Position numbers and translations under genes: made by a program. Positions 27,905-37,091 of a stretch of 64,000 nt of DNA are shown piece by piece. The DNA lies in the NCBI RefSeq assembly GCF_016860525.1, contig NZ_BNEA01000001.1, forward strand, positions 1,845,432-1,909,431, read 5' to 3'. The notes beneath the pieces are model-generated. The model had not been told where the DNA came from. It saw only the letters and a program-made list of their open reading frames with translations, and did not search any database. Each line of letters begins with the position of its first letter. Within the stretch, counting starts at the first letter, position 1. This DNA is from Streptomyces rubradiris (lineage in GTDB: Bacteria; Actinomycetota; Actinomycetes; Streptomycetales; Streptomycetaceae).

Positions 27905-29149
27905 TCACTGCCTGGTGCCGGCTCGCAGCACCAGCGCCGAGTTCGACCCCATGAGTCCGCGGCTGAGCACCAGGGCGGTGCGCGGTTCGGCGACGCGGGC
28001 GTGGCCGGTCACGAGGTCGAGGTCGTGGCAGACGTCGAAGACGTTCGGCGTCGGCGGGATCAGGCCGTGCTCCATCGCCAGCACGGCCGCGGCGGTGTCC
28101 AGCACGGGGGCCGCGCAGTAGCCGCGGCCGATCCCGGTCTTCGGCGCGGTGACCGGGACCCGTGCGGCGTGCGGGCCGAGGGCGTCGGCGAGCGCCAGGG
28201 CCTCGGCCCGGTCGGCCTCCGGCACCCCGAGGGCGTCGGCGAAGACGACGTCGATCTCCTCGGGTGCGCACCGGGCCTCCGCCAGGGCCTGCCGGACGGC
28301 GTGCGCGAGGCCGTCGCGGGACTCCGCCCAGCGGGAGGCGCCGGTGAAGGTGGCCCCGTGGCCCGCGACGACGGCCCGGACGGCGGCGCCGCGGTCCTCG
28401 GCGGTGCCCGCCGCCTCGATGACGAGCATGGCGCCGCCCTCGGCCGGCACGAACCCGCGCGCCTCCTCGGTGAAGGGGAGGTAGGCCCGGGCCGGGTCGG
28501 TCTCCCGGCTCAGTTCCGCGTAGCCGAGCTGGCAGACCATCGAGTACGGCGCGAGCGGCGCCTCGGTGGAGCCGGCCACGATCACGTCGGTGCCGCGGCG
28601 CACCGCCCGGGCCGCGTGGGCGAGGGCGTCCAGTCCGCCGGCCTCGTCGGAGGCGACGACGGAGCAGGGCCCCTTGAAGCCGCGGCGGATGGAGACCTGG
28701 CCGGTGCTGGCGGCGTAGAACCAGGCGATGGACTGGTACGGCCCGACGAACCGGCTGCCCTTGCCCCACAGTCGCTGCAGTTCGCGCTGGCCGAACTCGC
28801 CGCCGCCGGAGCCGGCGGCGGTGACCACGCCGATGGAGTACGGCGCGTCCGGGATGCCGGACGGCCCGAGCCGGGCGTCGTCCAGCGCGAAGTCGGCCGC
28901 GGCCATGGCGTAGTGCGTGAACCGGTCGGTCTGGACGAGGAAGCGCTCCTCGATGGTGGCCGCCGGGTCGAAGGCGCGGACCTCACCGGCCACCTTCAGG
29001 GGAAGGTGCTCGCAGCCCTCGCGGGTGACCCGGCCGAGGACGCTGAGGCCCTCCTGGGTGGCCTTCCAGAAGGTGTCGGTGCTGGTGCCGTTGGGCGCGA
29101 CCACCCCGATGCCGGTGATGGCCGCCTGCCGGTCCTTCGGTTCGCTCAT
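27905..29149 (-). CDS. Chain length factor, KS-beta (whiE ORFIV equivalent)
   Basis: The 414-residue thiolase-fold partner of KS-alpha sets polyketide chain length. It aligns along its whole length with the upstream KS. At the position of the KS active-site cysteine (169) it has glutamate E169 in SDEAGGLD, confirming that it cannot condense by itself. Most antibiotic CLFs carry Gln there, so Glu may mark the spore-pigment clade. It begins 9 bases after the KS-alpha stop. In whiE systems this heterodimer makes a 24-carbon dodecaketide; the chain length cannot be read directly from the sequence. Confidence 0.93.
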   Translation of the reverse strand: MSEPKDRQAAITGIGVVAPNGTSTDTFWKATQEGLSVLGRVTREGCEHLPLKVAGEVRAFDPAATIEERFLVQTDRFTHYAMAAADFALDDARLGPSGIPDAPYSIGVVTAAGSGGGEFGQRELQRLWGKGSRFVGPYQSIAWFYAASTGQVSIRRGFKGPCSVVASDEAGGLDALAHAARAVRRGTDVIVAGSTEAPLAPYSMVCQLGYAELSRETDPARAYLPFTEEARGFVPAEGGAMLVIEAAGTAEDRGAAVRAVVAGHGATFTGASRWAESRDGLAHAVRQALAEARCAPEEIDVVFADALGVPEADRAEALALADALGPHAARVPVTAPKTGIGRGYCAAPVLDTAAAVLAMEHGLIPPTPNVFDVCHDLDLVTGHARVAEPRTALVLSRGLMGSNSALVLRAGTRQ

Positions 29150-29158
29150 CGTGTGTCC

Positions 29159-30418
29159 TCACTCCCTCGGCCGGGTCAGGATCACCGCGGACTGGAAGCC
29201 CCCGAACCCGCTGCCCACGGACAGCACGCTGGTCAGCTTGCGTTCGCGGGCGACGCGCGGGACGTAGTCCAGGTCGCACTCCGGGTCGGGGATCTCGTAG
29301 TTCGCGGTCGGCGGTACGACCTGCTTGGCGAGGGCCAGCACACAGGCGACCAGTTCGATGGCGCCGATCGCCCCGAGGGAGTGCCCCACCATGGACTTGA
29401 TGGAGCTCATCGGGGTGTCGTAGGCGTGGTGGCCGAGCGCCCGCTTCACGGCCGCCGTCTCGTGGCGGTCGTTCTGCCGGGTGCCGGAGCCGTGCGCGTT
29501 GACGTAGTCGATCGCCGTGGGGTCGAGCCGTGCCTGGCCGAGGGCGGTCTCGATGGCCCGCGCCATCTCCAGGCCCTCCTTGGTCAGGCCGGTCATGTGG
29601 TAGGCGTTGCCGAAGGTGGCGTAGCCGCCGAACTCGCAGTACACATGGGCACCGCGGGCCCGGGCGTGCTCCAGCTCCTCCAGGACCAGCACCGCGCCGC
29701 CCTCGCCCATGACGAAGCCGTCACGGTTGTTGTCGAAGGGCCGGGAGGCGTGCGCGGGGTCGTCGTTGTTCGGGGACGTGGCCTTGATCGCGTCGAAGCA
29801 GGCCATGGTGATCGGGGATATCGGGGAGTCCGAGGCCCCGGCCACGCATATGTCGGCCCGCCCCTCCTGGACGGTGTGGAAGGCGTATCCGACGGCGTCC
29901 AGTCCGGAGGTGCAGCCGGTGGAGACGGTCTGCACCGGACCCCGTGCGCCGAAACGTTCCGCCACCGCGGAGGCCACGGTGCTCGGCGAGAACGCCCGGT
30001 GCAGCTGCGGCTCCGCCTCGGTGTGGTCGACGTCCCAGCGCTGCCCGCGGTGGCTGACCAGGACGTAGTCGTGCTCCAGGCGGGTGGTGCCGCCGACGGC
30101 GGTGCCCAGGGAGACGCCGACCCGCCAGGGGTCCTCCCGGGCCAGGTCGAGACCGGAGTCCCGGACCGCCTCCGCCCCGGCGACCAGCGCGAACTGTATG
30201 TACCGGTCCGCCCGCTGGACCTGTTCCGCGTCCAGGCCGTGCGCGGCGGGATCGAAGTCGCACTCGGCGGCGATCCGGGACCTGAGCCCGGCCGGGTCGA
30301 AGAACGTGATGCCCCGCGTCGCGGTACGGCCTTCGGCCAGCAGGTCCCAGAACGCCGGTACGCCGATCCCGCCCGGAGCGACGACGCCTATGCCGGTGAC
30401 CGCCACGCGCCGGGTCAT
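29159..30418 (-). CDS. Ketosynthase KS-alpha of type II PKS (whiE ORFIII equivalent)
   Basis: This is the condensing enzyme of the minimal PKS. ATG 30418 gives 419 residues. The catalytic Cys169 ([10 protein letters not shown]), His309 (NAHGSGT) and His346 (VGHSLGA) are all present, so it is competent for decarboxylative Claisen condensation of malonyl-ACP. The start overlaps the cupin stop by 4 bases (ATGA), giving translational coupling. The open frame extends upstream through the cupin gene in another frame, but no KS sequence precedes [11 protein letters not shown]. Confidence 0.96.
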   Translation of the reverse strand: MTRRVAVTGIGVVAPGGIGVPAFWDLLAEGRTATRGITFFDPAGLRSRIAAECDFDPAAHGLDAEQVQRADRYIQFALVAGAEAVRDSGLDLAREDPWRVGVSLGTAVGGTTRLEHDYVLVSHRGQRWDVDHTEAEPQLHRAFSPSTVASAVAERFGARGPVQTVSTGCTSGLDAVGYAFHTVQEGRADICVAGASDSPISPITMACFDAIKATSPNNDDPAHASRPFDNNRDGFVMGEGGAVLVLEELEHARARGAHVYCEFGGYATFGNAYHMTGLTKEGLEMARAIETALGQARLDPTAIDYVNAHGSGTRQNDRHETAAVKRALGHHAYDTPMSSIKSMVGHSLGAIGAIELVACVLALAKQVVPPTANYEIPDPECDLDYVPRVARERKLTSVLSVGSGFGGFQSAVILTRPRE

Positions 30419-30855
30419 GAGCGGACCTGTTCCCGGCCGGCGGGCTCGGCGACGGCGGCCAGCGGCTGCGCCGTCTCCTCGGTGTCGACGTGGCCGAGGG
30501 CCGGCCGCGGGGCGAGCGGGCCCAGGTGGAAGACGAGCCGCGCCTCCACGTTGCCGACGTTGCGGAACCGGTGGCGCATGTTGATGGGGATCATCAGCCC
30601 CTGCTCGGGCCGCAGCGGGTGCGGCTCGCCGTCCAGGTCCACCTCCAGCTGCCCGCACAGGACGTAGACGAACTCCTCGGAGTAGGGGTGGTAGTGCTCG
30701 CCGATGCGGTCGCCGGGCTGGACGATGGCCACCCCCATGAAACCGCTGGTGGCGCCCACCGTGCTGGGGGTGAGCATGGCGCGCAGATCACCGCCGCGCC
30801 GGGTGTTGGGCTCGATCTCGCTCAGGTCCACGATCTTCGGAAGGGGTTTGATCAC
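30415..30855 (-). CDS. Cupin-domain protein (whiE ORFII equivalent)
   Basis: The 146-residue protein has one cupin barrel. The first metal motif is visible as [17 protein letters not shown] and the second as [15 protein letters not shown] 30855 follows CGGAGGA. Cupins of this subgroup are conserved in spore-pigment and related clusters (WhiE-ORFII, CurC-like) and are thought to help cyclise or oxidise the polyketide, although the exact step is unproven. The C-terminal 40 residues are an Ala/Pro/Glu-rich extension. The gene sits between ORFI (31-base gap) and KS-alpha (4-base overlap). Confidence 0.9.
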   Translation of the reverse strand: MIKPLPKIVDLSEIEPNTRRGGDLRAMLTPSTVGATSGFMGVAIVQPGDRIGEHYHPYSEEFVYVLCGQLEVDLDGEPHPLRPEQGLMIPINMRHRFRNVGNVEARLVFHLGPLAPRPALGHVDTEETAQPLAAVAEPAGREQVRS

Positions 30856-30886
30856 GGTGTTCCTCCGTTGGTTGGGCCGGCCCGGG

Positions 30887-31969
30887 TCAGGCGTCGGGCG
30901 AACGGCGGTCGGTGACGAGGTCCATGCCGACGGGCTCGCCGTCCAGCAGTGCCTCCAGCCCGGCCAGGTGCCCGGGCTCCGCCAGGGCGGCCTGGGCGCC
31001 GAGGCCGGGGCGTACGTCGAGCAGCCGGACGACCACGTCGTCGCGCTGGAAGATCGTGCTGCGCAGCACGGGGCTGTCCGGGTCGTCCGCCGCCGCCTCG
31101 TCCCGCTGGGCGAGCAGTTCCGCCAGCCGCATCCCGCTGCCCGGCCGGGCCGGGTAGTAGCGGGCCAGCCGCTCGCCCTCGGTCAGCTCGTCCGCGGTGA
31201 CGTGGTGCACGGCGGGCAGCGCCGCCCGGGTGAAGAAGACCCGCGCGGACTCCTGGTCGTTCAGGTCCCGCTCCTGCTCCAGATAGGGGTTGATGGCCTC
31301 CTCCACGGCCCGCACCTCGGGCTGCCGGGCGACGTGGCGCAGCGCCGCGAGCAGGTCGCCGCGCACCTCGATGGCCCGCACCACCCGGTTGCCGTGCATG
31401 AACAGGGAGGTCCGGCACAGCCGGGTGGTCTCGTCGACCCGGGCCCGGGGCGAGGCGTAGTCCGCCAGGATCCGCTTCACCTCCGCCTCGCTGCCGGGCC
31501 GCACCGTGAAGGTGAGCGCGTGCCGGATCACCCCGTCACCGATCCGGGGGGACGTCTGGAGCCGGCGGCGCTCGGCGGAGTCGGCGGCCGCTCCCCCGGT
31601 CTCGCGGACGACGTGGAAGCGCAGCGACCGGGTGTCCCGCACGCAGCTGTGCAGCGGTTCCACCATCCGCACGTGCTCCTCGCTGTTCACCCAGGTGAGG
31701 AACGGCGGGGCGCTCTCCCACTCGCTGGTGATGAGCCATTGGGAGGGATTCTCGATGGACTGGCACAGCTGGTCGCTGACGTGACCGGGGACCTGCGCCA
31801 CCTGGTTGCACAGCTGTTCGTAGGCCTCCAGAAACTGCTGCTGGGCGCCGTCGTGGACGTCCACCAGGAGGACGACCCGCAGGCGGGAGCCGTCGAACAC
31901 CGACTGGGAGACCCGCTTCGACACCTGGCGCGTCGAGGGGGCCGAGGGCTTTTCCGACAAGGTGGTCAT
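30887..31969 (-). CDS. SchA/CurD-like protein (whiE ORFI equivalent)
   Basis: The 360-residue protein has two parts. An N-terminal alpha/beta-barrel dimeric (antibiotic-monooxygenase-like) domain spans about 20-115 ([33 protein letters not shown]). A SchA/CurD-type region follows with a second ferredoxin-like repeat ([23 protein letters not shown]). Members head spore-pigment operons (WhiE-ORFI, SchA, CurD); the role is possibly oxidation or localisation of the pigment. ATG 31969 was selected, with GAAGGAG 11 bases upstream; GTG 31978 is an alternative. It is the first gene of the operon and is divergent from the hydroxylase. Confidence 0.9.
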   Translation of the reverse strand: MTTLSEKPSAPSTRQVSKRVSQSVFDGSRLRVVLLVDVHDGAQQQFLEAYEQLCNQVAQVPGHVSDQLCQSIENPSQWLITSEWESAPPFLTWVNSEEHVRMVEPLHSCVRDTRSLRFHVVRETGGAAADSAERRRLQTSPRIGDGVIRHALTFTVRPGSEAEVKRILADYASPRARVDETTRLCRTSLFMHGNRVVRAIEVRGDLLAALRHVARQPEVRAVEEAINPYLEQERDLNDQESARVFFTRAALPAVHHVTADELTEGERLARYYPARPGSGMRLAELLAQRDEAAADDPDSPVLRSTIFQRDDVVVRLLDVRPGLGAQAALAEPGHLAGLEALLDGEPVGMDLVTDRRSPDA

Positions 31970-32171
31970 GCTGCGCACATCTCCTTCACGGGGGCAGAGG
32001 CAACGCCGGCCGCCGATGACGCGACGTCAGCGCTTCTTGATCCTGTGCCGCTCGTGCCGGGTCGCGCGACTCGCGTGAACCACGCGGGTGATTGAGCACG
32101 CGAAAGCCGTCCCAGAGGGCACACAAACACCAATGCGCCCCGCATCCCGAACCTTCGCCTCTGGAGCCCTG
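31970..32171. promoter_or_regulatory. Divergent promoter region of the PKS operon and FAD hydroxylase
   Basis: About 200 bases separate the two divergent starts. A 15-bp palindrome CGCGTG-AAC-CACGCG (32072-32086) lies near the centre and is a candidate operator for both units. In S. coelicolor the whiE operon and ORFVIII are likewise divergently expressed late in sporulation. No confident -35/-10 pair was identified. Confidence 0.5.
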
Positions 32172-33830
32172 ATGCAGCAGAAAGCCGATCACCGGGTGCC
32201 CGTCCTCATCGTGGGCGGCTCCCTGGTGGGCCTGTCCCTCTCCCTGTTCCTGGGCCGTCTCGGCGTACCGCACATGCTCGTCGAGCGGCACTCCGGGACC
32301 TCGATCCACCCGCGTGGCCGCGGCAACAACCTGCGCACGATGGAACTGTTCCGGGTGGCCGGCATCGAGCCGGACATCAAGGCGGCGGCCTCGCTGCTCG
32401 CGGACAACCACGGCATCCTGCAGACGCCCACGCTGGCGGGCGACGCCGGGGAATGGCTGTTCCGGCACATCGACCCGGGCGGCGGGCTGGCCAAGTTCAG
32501 TCCCACCACGTGGTGCCTGTGCAGCCAGAACGATCTGGAGCCGGTACTGCTGAAGGGGGCCCGGGCGCTCGGTGGCGACCTGCGCTACTACCACGAGCTG
32601 GAGTCCTTCTCCCAGGACCCCGAAGGAGTGACGGCGTTCGTCCGGGACCGCGACAGCGACGAGCTCTACACGGTCCGCGCCGACTACCTGGCGGCCTGCG
32701 ACGGCCCGCGCAGCCCCGTGCGGCGCCGGCTCGGCATCGGGCAGAGCGGCCCCGGCGACCTGTTCGCCAACGTCAGCGTCACCTTCCGGTCCAAGCTGCT
32801 CGCCGAGACCGTCGGCGACCGGCACTTCATCTGCTGCTACCTCACCAACCCGGAGGCCGACGGCGCGCTGCTGCCGGTCGACAACAAGGAGCACTGGGTC
32901 TTCCACGCGCCCTGGCACCCCGAGCACGGCGAGCGGCTGGAGGAGTTCACCGAGGAACGCCTCCAGCGGCACATCCGGCTGGCCGTCGGGGTGCCGGACC
33001 TCGACATCGAGGTCACCGGGAAGGCGTCCTGGCGCGCGGCGGAACGGGTCGCCGAGCGGTACACGGCCGGCCGGGTGCTGCTCGCCGGGGACTCGGCCCA
33101 CGAGATGTCACCGACCGGCGCGTTCGGCTCCAACACCGGCATCCAGGACGCGCACAACCTGGCCTGGAAGCTGGCCGCCGTGCTCGACGGCTGGGCCGGG
33201 CCCGAGCTGCTGGAGACCTACGACACCGAGCGCCGGCCGGTCGCCCTGGCCACCAGCGCCCGCGCCTCGGCGCGCTCCGTGGAGCACAGCCACCCCGGTT
33301 TCGCCCCGACCCCGGGCGTCGGCGGCGGCCCGCGCAGCGGCATCCTCCCGGTGGTCCTCGCCTACCGCTATCTGGAGGGCGCCGTCCTGGACGCCGACCC
33401 GGCCCAGCCGGTCGTACCCGACGGGGTGCGGCTGACCGCGGACCCCGGCAGCCGGGCCCCCCACCTGTGGCTGCGCCGGGCGGGCGAACGGCTCTCCACG
33501 ATCGACCTCTACGAGCGCTCGCTGGTCCTCCTCAGCGACGCCGGCTCGGCGGCGGGCGCGGCCTGGCAGGCCGCGGCGCGGCGCGTCGCGGCCACGGACG
33601 GGGTACGGCTGGAGGCGTACCGCGTCGGCACCGGCCCGGACGCCGACCTCGCCTACGACGGCGAGGGCCCCGGCGGCGGCACCGACTGGGCGGGCCTGCA
33701 CGGCACGACGGCCGACGGCGCGGTGCTGGTCCGCCCCGACGGCTTCGTGGCCTGGCGCGCGCCCGGCGCCGCGGCGGACCCGGAGGCCGAGCTGCGGCGG
33801 GTGGTGCGGGCGGTGCTGCGCAAGGGGTAG
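32172..33830 (+). CDS. FAD-dependent aromatic polyketide hydroxylase (whiE ORFVIII equivalent)
   Basis: This flavin monooxygenase of the PHBH/aromatic hydroxylase class has 552 residues from ATG 32172 (GGAG 6 bases upstream; ATG 32133 is an alternative). The FAD motif VLIVGGSLVGLSLSLFLGRLG is at the N-terminus, the DG-type motif YLAACDGPRSPVRRRLG at about residues 177-193, and the second FAD/NADPH motif GRVLLAGDSAHEMSPTGAFGSNTGIQDAHNLAWKL at about 302-336. A thioredoxin-like C-terminal domain follows. It is divergent from the PKS operon exactly as ORFVIII in whiE and presumably hydroxylates the aromatic product. The last 29 bases are the founding copy of a 68-bp tandem repeat array. Confidence 0.92.
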   Translation: MQQKADHRVPVLIVGGSLVGLSLSLFLGRLGVPHMLVERHSGTSIHPRGRGNNLRTMELFRVAGIEPDIKAAASLLADNHGILQTPTLAGDAGEWLFRHIDPGGGLAKFSPTTWCLCSQNDLEPVLLKGARALGGDLRYYHELESFSQDPEGVTAFVRDRDSDELYTVRADYLAACDGPRSPVRRRLGIGQSGPGDLFANVSVTFRSKLLAETVGDRHFICCYLTNPEADGALLPVDNKEHWVFHAPWHPEHGERLEEFTEERLQRHIRLAVGVPDLDIEVTGKASWRAAERVAERYTAGRVLLAGDSAHEMSPTGAFGSNTGIQDAHNLAWKLAAVLDGWAGPELLETYDTERRPVALATSARASARSVEHSHPGFAPTPGVGGGPRSGILPVVLAYRYLEGAVLDADPAQPVVPDGVRLTADPGSRAPHLWLRRAGERLSTIDLYERSLVLLSDAGSAAGAAWQAAARRVAATDGVRLEAYRVGTGPDADLAYDGEGPGGGTDWAGLHGTTADGAVLVRPDGFVAWRAPGAAADPEAELRRVVRAVLRKG

Positions 33831-34018
33831 GCCGACGGAACGGCACGCCGGAAGGATCACCCGTACCGGTGGCGCCGGCGGTGCTACGCAAGGGGAAGGC
33901 CGACGGAACGGCACGCCGGAAGGATCACCCGTACCGGTGGCACGGGCGGTGCTACGCAAGAGGTAGGCCGACGGAACGGCACGCCGGAAGGATCACCCGT
34001 ACCGGTGGCGCGGGCGGT
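33801..34018. repeat. 68-bp tandem repeat array at the end of the FAD hydroxylase gene
   Basis: Copies begin at 33830, 33898 and 33966 (period exactly 68 bp, the last truncated near 34018), with only a few substitutions between them. The final part of each unit copies the last 29 bases of the hydroxylase coding region (33801-33829, 'GGTGC-GGGCGGTGCT-CGCAAG' type). The array therefore arose by tandem duplication of the gene end plus 39 bases of 3' sequence. Each unit also has the small dyad CACC...GGTG. Not a CRISPR: there are no spacers. Confidence 0.9.
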
Positions 34019-34045
34019 CCCTCCGGCGCATCCGCCGGGGCGCTG

Positions 34046-34513
34046 TCAGATGCGGACCTCGACGGTCTTGGCGAGGCGGTCGTGCAGGCCGCGGCCGTCG
34101 CGGTCCCAGACCAGCGCGGGGATCGCCAGGCACAGCAGCACCGTGCGCAGCAGGGCGCGGCCCGGGCTGACCGTGCCGGTGCCGAGGGCGACCACCCGGA
34201 TGCCGAAGAGCCGCTTGCCGGGGGTGCAGCCGACCGTGCCGACGGTGAGCGCGCTCAGCACGAAGAACACGCCGAGCGCCCAGTTGCTCGTGAGCGCTCC
34301 GTTGCCGTGCGTGATCAGGCCGTATGCGATCAGGACGCACAGCGCCCAGTCCACGGCGAGCGCGCCGAGCCGCCGTCCGGGCCGTGCGATCGAGTTGGGC
34401 CCGTGCTCCGGGAGCCCGAGCTGCTCGCCCCGGTAGCCGAAGTCGGCGCCCGCCTCTTCCATGGCCGCGCGCGGGCCGGAGAGCCACGATCCGATTGCCT
34501 GCCTGTTGTCCAC
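34046..34513 (-). CDS. RDD-family membrane protein
   Basis: The 155-residue protein has three to four membrane segments. It shows the RDD signature spread as ARPGRRLGALAVDWALCVLIAYGLI (Arg, Asp, Asp at the membrane edge) and GCTPGKRLFGIRVV, ending LHDRLAKTVEVRI. The RDD family is poorly characterised and suggested to act in transport or stress. GTG 34513 (MDNRQAIGSWLSG) is preferred. It is divergent from glnA, as in other streptomycetes, and convergent with the hydroxylase, with the 68-bp array between them. Confidence 0.9.
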   Translation of the reverse strand: MDNRQAIGSWLSGPRAAMEEAGADFGYRGEQLGLPEHGPNSIARPGRRLGALAVDWALCVLIAYGLITHGNGALTSNWALGVFFVLSALTVGTVGCTPGKRLFGIRVVALGTGTVSPGRALLRTVLLCLAIPALVWDRDGRGLHDRLAKTVEVRI

Positions 34514-34587
34514 GCGTCCACGGTACTGCGCCCGGTTTCGGACACTACGCGCAGGGGTGAACGGGGGCTACGGTGGACACGTGGCCG

Positions 34588-34626
34588 GTTAACGTCTGCG
34601 AAACAAACGGGTCACGCCCGAGAAAT
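34588..34626 (+). promoter_or_regulatory. Double GlnR-type box upstream of glnA
   Basis: Four 5-mers lie in exact 6-base register: TTAAC (34589-34593), GAAAC (34600-34604), GTCAC (34611-34615) and GAAAT (34622-34626). This matches the actinobacterial GlnR consensus GTnAC-n6-GAAAC repeated twice. It sits about 100 bases before the glnA start, so GlnR (encoded elsewhere) should control transcription in response to nitrogen. GlnRII may also bind. Confidence 0.85.
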
Positions 34627-34723
34627 CACCCGTCCCTAGGGTCGAGACCACCGTGTGCCACCGCACTGGCCGCACGAACGATCTACCACCCCGGCGAGGA
34701 CGGTCGGGAGTAGGAGGAGCTGG

Positions 34724-36133
34724 ATGTTCCAGAACGCCGACGAGGCCAAGAAGTTCATCGCGGACGAGGACGTCAAGTTCGTCGACGTCCGCTTCTGCGA
34801 CCTGCCGGGCGTCATGCAGCACTTCACGGTGCCCGTCGAGGCGTTCGACCCGGACGAGGAGCTGGCCTTCGACGGATCGTCGATCCGCGGTTTCCAGGCC
34901 ATCCACGAGTCCGACATGGCTCTGCGTGCCGACCTGTCCACGGCCCGTGTCGACCCGTTCCGCCGGGACAAGACCCTCAACATCAACTTCTTCATCCACG
35001 ACCCGATCACCGGCGAGCAGTACTCCCGTGACCCGCGCAACGTGGCGAAGAAGGCGGAGGCGTACCTGGCGTCGACGGGCATCGCCGACACCGCGTACTT
35101 CGGTCCCGAGGCCGAGTTCTACGTCTTCGACAGCGTGCGCTTCGCCACCTCGGCGAACGAGTCCTTCTACCACATCGACTCCGAGGCGGGTGCCTGGAAC
35201 ACCGGCGCCCTGGAGAACAACCGCGGCTACAAGGTCCGCTACAAGGGCGGCTACTTCCCGGTCCCGCCGGTCGACCACTTCGCCGACCTGCGCGCCGAGA
35301 TCTCCCTGGAGCTGGACAAGCAGGGCCTGAAGGTCGAGCGCCAGCACCACGAGGTGGGCACCGCCGGCCAGGCGGAGATCAACTACAAGTTCAACACGCT
35401 GCTGGCCGCCGCCGACGACCTCCAGCTCTTCAAGTACATCGTGAAGAACGTGGCCTGGCGCAACGGCAAGACCGCGACCTTCATGCCGAAGCCGATCTTC
35501 GGCGACAACGGCTCGGGCATGCACGTGCACCAGTCGCTGTGGAGCAACGGCGACCCGCTGTTCTACGACGAGGCCGGGTACGCGGGCCTGTCGGACATGG
35601 CCCGCTACTACATCGGCGGCATCCTCAAGCACGCTCCGTCGCTGCTGGCCTTCACCAACCCGACGGTGAACTCGTACCACCGTCTGGTGCCGGGCTTCGA
35701 GGCGCCGATCAACCTGGTGTACTCGCAGCGCAACCGCTCGGCCGCGATGCGCATCCCGATCACGGGCTCCAACCCGAAGGCCAAGCGCGTCGAGTTCCGC
35801 GCGCCCGACTCCTCCGGCAACCCGTACCTCGCCTTCTCGGCGCTGCTGCTCGCGGGCCTGGACGGCATCAAGAACAAGATCGAGCCGGCCGAGCCGATCG
35901 ACAAGGACCTGTACGAGCTGGCTCCCGAGGAGCACGCGAACGTCGCCCAGGTCCCGACCTCGCTGAACGCCGTCCTCGACGCGCTGGAGGCCGACCACGA
36001 GTTCCTCCTCCAGGGCGACGTGTTCACGTCCGACCTGATCGAGACGTGGATCGACTTCAAGCGCACCAACGAGATCGCCCCCCTCCAGCTCCGCCCGCAC
36101 CCGCACGAGTTCGAGCTGTACTTCGACGTGTGA
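34724..36133 (+). CDS. glnA: Glutamine synthetase type I
   Basis: GSI condenses glutamate and ammonia using ATP as a dodecamer. It has 469 residues from ATG 34724, preceded by AGGAGGA. Visible signatures are the N-terminal FDGSSIRGF, the ATP-binding [18 protein letters not shown], and the metal/catalytic NRSAAMRIP region. The adenylylation site Tyr397 in [11 protein letters not shown] sits exactly at the canonical position, so the enzyme should be regulated by GlnE. The upstream GlnR boxes add transcriptional control. A second, unrelated-class GS gene (glnII) lies 3 kb downstream. Confidence 0.98.
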   Translation: MFQNADEAKKFIADEDVKFVDVRFCDLPGVMQHFTVPVEAFDPDEELAFDGSSIRGFQAIHESDMALRADLSTARVDPFRRDKTLNINFFIHDPITGEQYSRDPRNVAKKAEAYLASTGIADTAYFGPEAEFYVFDSVRFATSANESFYHIDSEAGAWNTGALENNRGYKVRYKGGYFPVPPVDHFADLRAEISLELDKQGLKVERQHHEVGTAGQAEINYKFNTLLAAADDLQLFKYIVKNVAWRNGKTATFMPKPIFGDNGSGMHVHQSLWSNGDPLFYDEAGYAGLSDMARYYIGGILKHAPSLLAFTNPTVNSYHRLVPGFEAPINLVYSQRNRSAAMRIPITGSNPKAKRVEFRAPDSSGNPYLAFSALLLAGLDGIKNKIEPAEPIDKDLYELAPEEHANVAQVPTSLNAVLDALEADHEFLLQGDVFTSDLIETWIDFKRTNEIAPLQLRPHPHEFELYFDV

Positions 36134-36149
36134 CGGCCCCCGCACCACA

Positions 36150-36190
36150 CCCGAGGCCCCGCCGCTCCCCGTGAGCGGCGGGGCCTCGGG
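36150..36190. terminator. 18-bp hairpin after glnA
   Basis: Arms 36150-36167 and 36173-36190 are perfectly complementary with a 5-base loop and are followed by CTTTCC. It lies 16 bases after the glnA stop. Confidence 0.88.
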
Positions 36191-36284
36191 CTTTCCATGG
36201 CTGTGCAACCTTTCTCGCTTCTCGAACTTCCTATTGTCGGAGGATCATGCCTCCGCAGTGCCGGACGAGAGAGGTTGCACGGGG

Positions 36285-36542
36285 ATGGCGGAACAGGACG
36301 ACTGGGAGCGCGAGTTCGATCACGCGTGGGTGAACTCGGCCGAGCACAAGGAGCCCTCCGCGCGGGCCCGGATGCTCGCCGCGCGGTGGAAGGAGAACCC
36401 GCCGGAGCCGGCGCCCTTCCGTGCCGACCCGGACCCGGTGGGGCCACGCCGGTCCTCCTGGGTGTCGACGGCCGTGGTGCTCGGGTGCGTGGCCGCGGTG
36501 ATCGTGCTGCTGGGGTACGCGCAGCTGCGGTCCGGCTACTGA
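36285..36542 (+). CDS. Small single-pass membrane protein (85 aa)
   Basis: The 85-residue protein starts MAEQDDWEREFDHAWVNS, has a soluble acidic/basic N-terminal two-thirds with the motif EHKEPSARARMLAARW, and ends in one membrane helix (about 61-79; VSTAVVLGCVAAVIVLLGYAQL). This is the topology of a tail-anchored protein. It resembles a conserved hypothetical gene directly after glnA in streptomycetes (from memory). The ATG at 36285 was chosen because the open frame upstream runs through the glnA terminator. Function unknown. Confidence 0.75.
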   Translation: MAEQDDWEREFDHAWVNSAEHKEPSARARMLAARWKENPPEPAPFRADPDPVGPRRSSWVSTAVVLGCVAAVIVLLGYAQLRSGY

Positions 36543-36651
36543 TCTCCCCACGGGGCCACGAGGGCCACGGGGGCCGGGGGTGCGCACCGGACAGCGGGGC
36601 GCCTGGGGCGCCGCCGGCCTGTGCCGGCCGGTGGCAGCCCCGACCACCGGG

Positions 36652-36927
36652 TTACCGGGTCTTCTCCCGCTCCTGCCGGCGGGCCTCGAAAGGGCGCTCG
36701 CGGCGGTAGCGGCGCTCCCAGCGGGCCTGGCGGTCGCGGCGCTCGCGGTACGCCCGGTAGGTGTCGGGCAGAGCGCTGGAGGTGGGGGCGGGCGGGGTCG
36801 TGCCGGGGGAGCCGCGGCCGTGTGTCGCGTACAGGTACAGCAGCGCCACCGCGGCGAGCCACCAGAGATGGTTTCCGATTCCGAGGATCACCAGGACCAC
36901 GGTCCCGGTCGCGAGAATGCCACGCAT
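36652..36927 (-). CDS. Small membrane protein with Arg-rich tail (91 aa)
   Basis: The 91-residue protein has two short adjacent hydrophobic stretches at the N-terminus (about 4-20 and 22-36; ILATGTVVLVILGIG, WWLAAVALLYLYA). A Pro/Ser/Thr linker follows, and the C-terminus is extremely Arg-rich (YRAYRERRDRQARWERRYRRERPFEARRQE). The tail would face the cytosol and could bind acidic lipid, RNA or DNA. A GGAGG site lies before ATG 36927. No family is recognised. It is convergent with the 85-aa gene. Confidence 0.7.
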   Translation of the reverse strand: MRGILATGTVVLVILGIGNHLWWLAAVALLYLYATHGRGSPGTTPPAPTSSALPDTYRAYRERRDRQARWERRYRRERPFEARRQEREKTR

Positions 36928-37091
36928 GACGGACCTCCGTGGGGTGAGTTGGGGGGGAAGCGGAGCGTGTCTGTGCCGTCTCCGTACGTACAGCGTAGGA
37001 AGGGCGCGATCACCGGCGCATCCCGTTTTCCGCGCGCCCCTGGGGCGGTGTGCGAGGGGTTCGCGCGGGCGCGGCGGGGCGCCGTGAGTGA

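Noticed and set aside
33801..34018. CRISPR array
   Set aside because: Units are contiguous with no unique spacers and derive from a gene end.
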